From assembly GCA_937884385.1 (NCBI GenBank), contig CALGCW010000133.1:1-6293 (forward strand): a stretch of 6,293 nucleotides of DNA. The letters run 5' to 3'. Numbering within the stretch: position 1 is the stretch's first letter; every line of letters begins with the position of its first letter. The stretch is from an uncultured Clostridia bacterium. GTDB taxonomy: Bacteria > Bacillota > Clostridia > Oscillospirales > CAG-272. The notes under the pieces are model-generated. The model did not search any database, was not told the origin of the DNA, and saw only the letters and a program-made list of their open reading frames with translations. Shown piece by piece: positions 6,239 through 6,293 of this stretch. The translations under genes and the position numbers were made by a program.

Positions 6239-6293
6239 GGGGAGTTACTTTGCTTAAAAAGGGTCGCTTTTCGAGAAAAGCTCCGCAAAAGCT
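6239..6293 (+). repeat. Copy B of the dispersed repeat, reaching the window edge
   Basis: In order, the plus strand shows GGGGAG, TTAC, an A-rich patch, TCGCTTTT, CGAG, AAAAGCTC and CGCAAAA. This matches the minus-strand reading of 63-1. An internal dyad, GCTTTTC and GAAAAGC around GA, resembles the dyad in copy A. The copy is probably cut by the end of the window. No open reading frame with a convincing start was seen in it. Function is unknown. Confidence 0.45.

Noticed and set aside
5800..6288. Minus-strand open frame of 162 codons at the right end
   Set aside because: Most of it is antisense to the LRR repeats, whose periodic codons keep the other strand open. It also crosses the terminator and the end repeat.

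Overview
The window looks like a piece of a Bacillota chromosome, most likely an uncultured gut- or rumen-type Clostridia. This is inferred from three things: a short Bacillus-type NagB, AT-rich intergenic DNA with extended -10 sigma-A promoters and strong AGGAG/GGAGG ribosome sites, and large BspA-like leucine-rich-repeat surface proteins, which are common in gut Clostridia. No 16S rRNA or other taxonomic marker is present, so the placement is approximate.

Layout. Positions 1-63 hold one copy of a roughly 55-60 bp dispersed repeat. Positions 75-797 (minus strand) encode glucosamine-6-phosphate deaminase (nagB). Positions 798-996 are a divergent regulatory region with a near-consensus promoter for each direction. 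Positions 997-3369 (plus) encode a 790-residue BspA-like LRR lipoprotein. Positions 3370-3516 hold a strong intrinsic terminator followed by a second promoter. Positions 3517-6141 (plus) encode an 874-residue paralogue with a hydrophobic N-terminal export or anchor sequence and no lipobox. Positions 6142-6293 hold a small hairpin, a long symmetric terminator and, at the very end, a second copy of the terminal repeat in inverted orientation.

How the parts relate. NagB is cytoplasmic and sends amino sugars into glycolysis. The two LRR proteins are predicted to be exported and held at the cell surface. They are ancient tandem paralogues. Each has its own promoter, 63 bp from -35 to start codon in both cases, and its own terminator, so each is a self-contained transcription unit rather than part of an operon. 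Their middle sections (residues 415-623) align without gaps, while the C-terminal repeat array is four repeats longer in the second protein. Nothing in the sequence ties nagB functionally to the LRR pair beyond the shared divergent promoter region.

I see no mobile-element gene, CRISPR array, tRNA or rRNA, and no clearly new enzymatic or defence system. The points most worth a second look are the duplicated promoter-gene-terminator cassette with two different anchoring modes, and the related repeats at both ends of the window.
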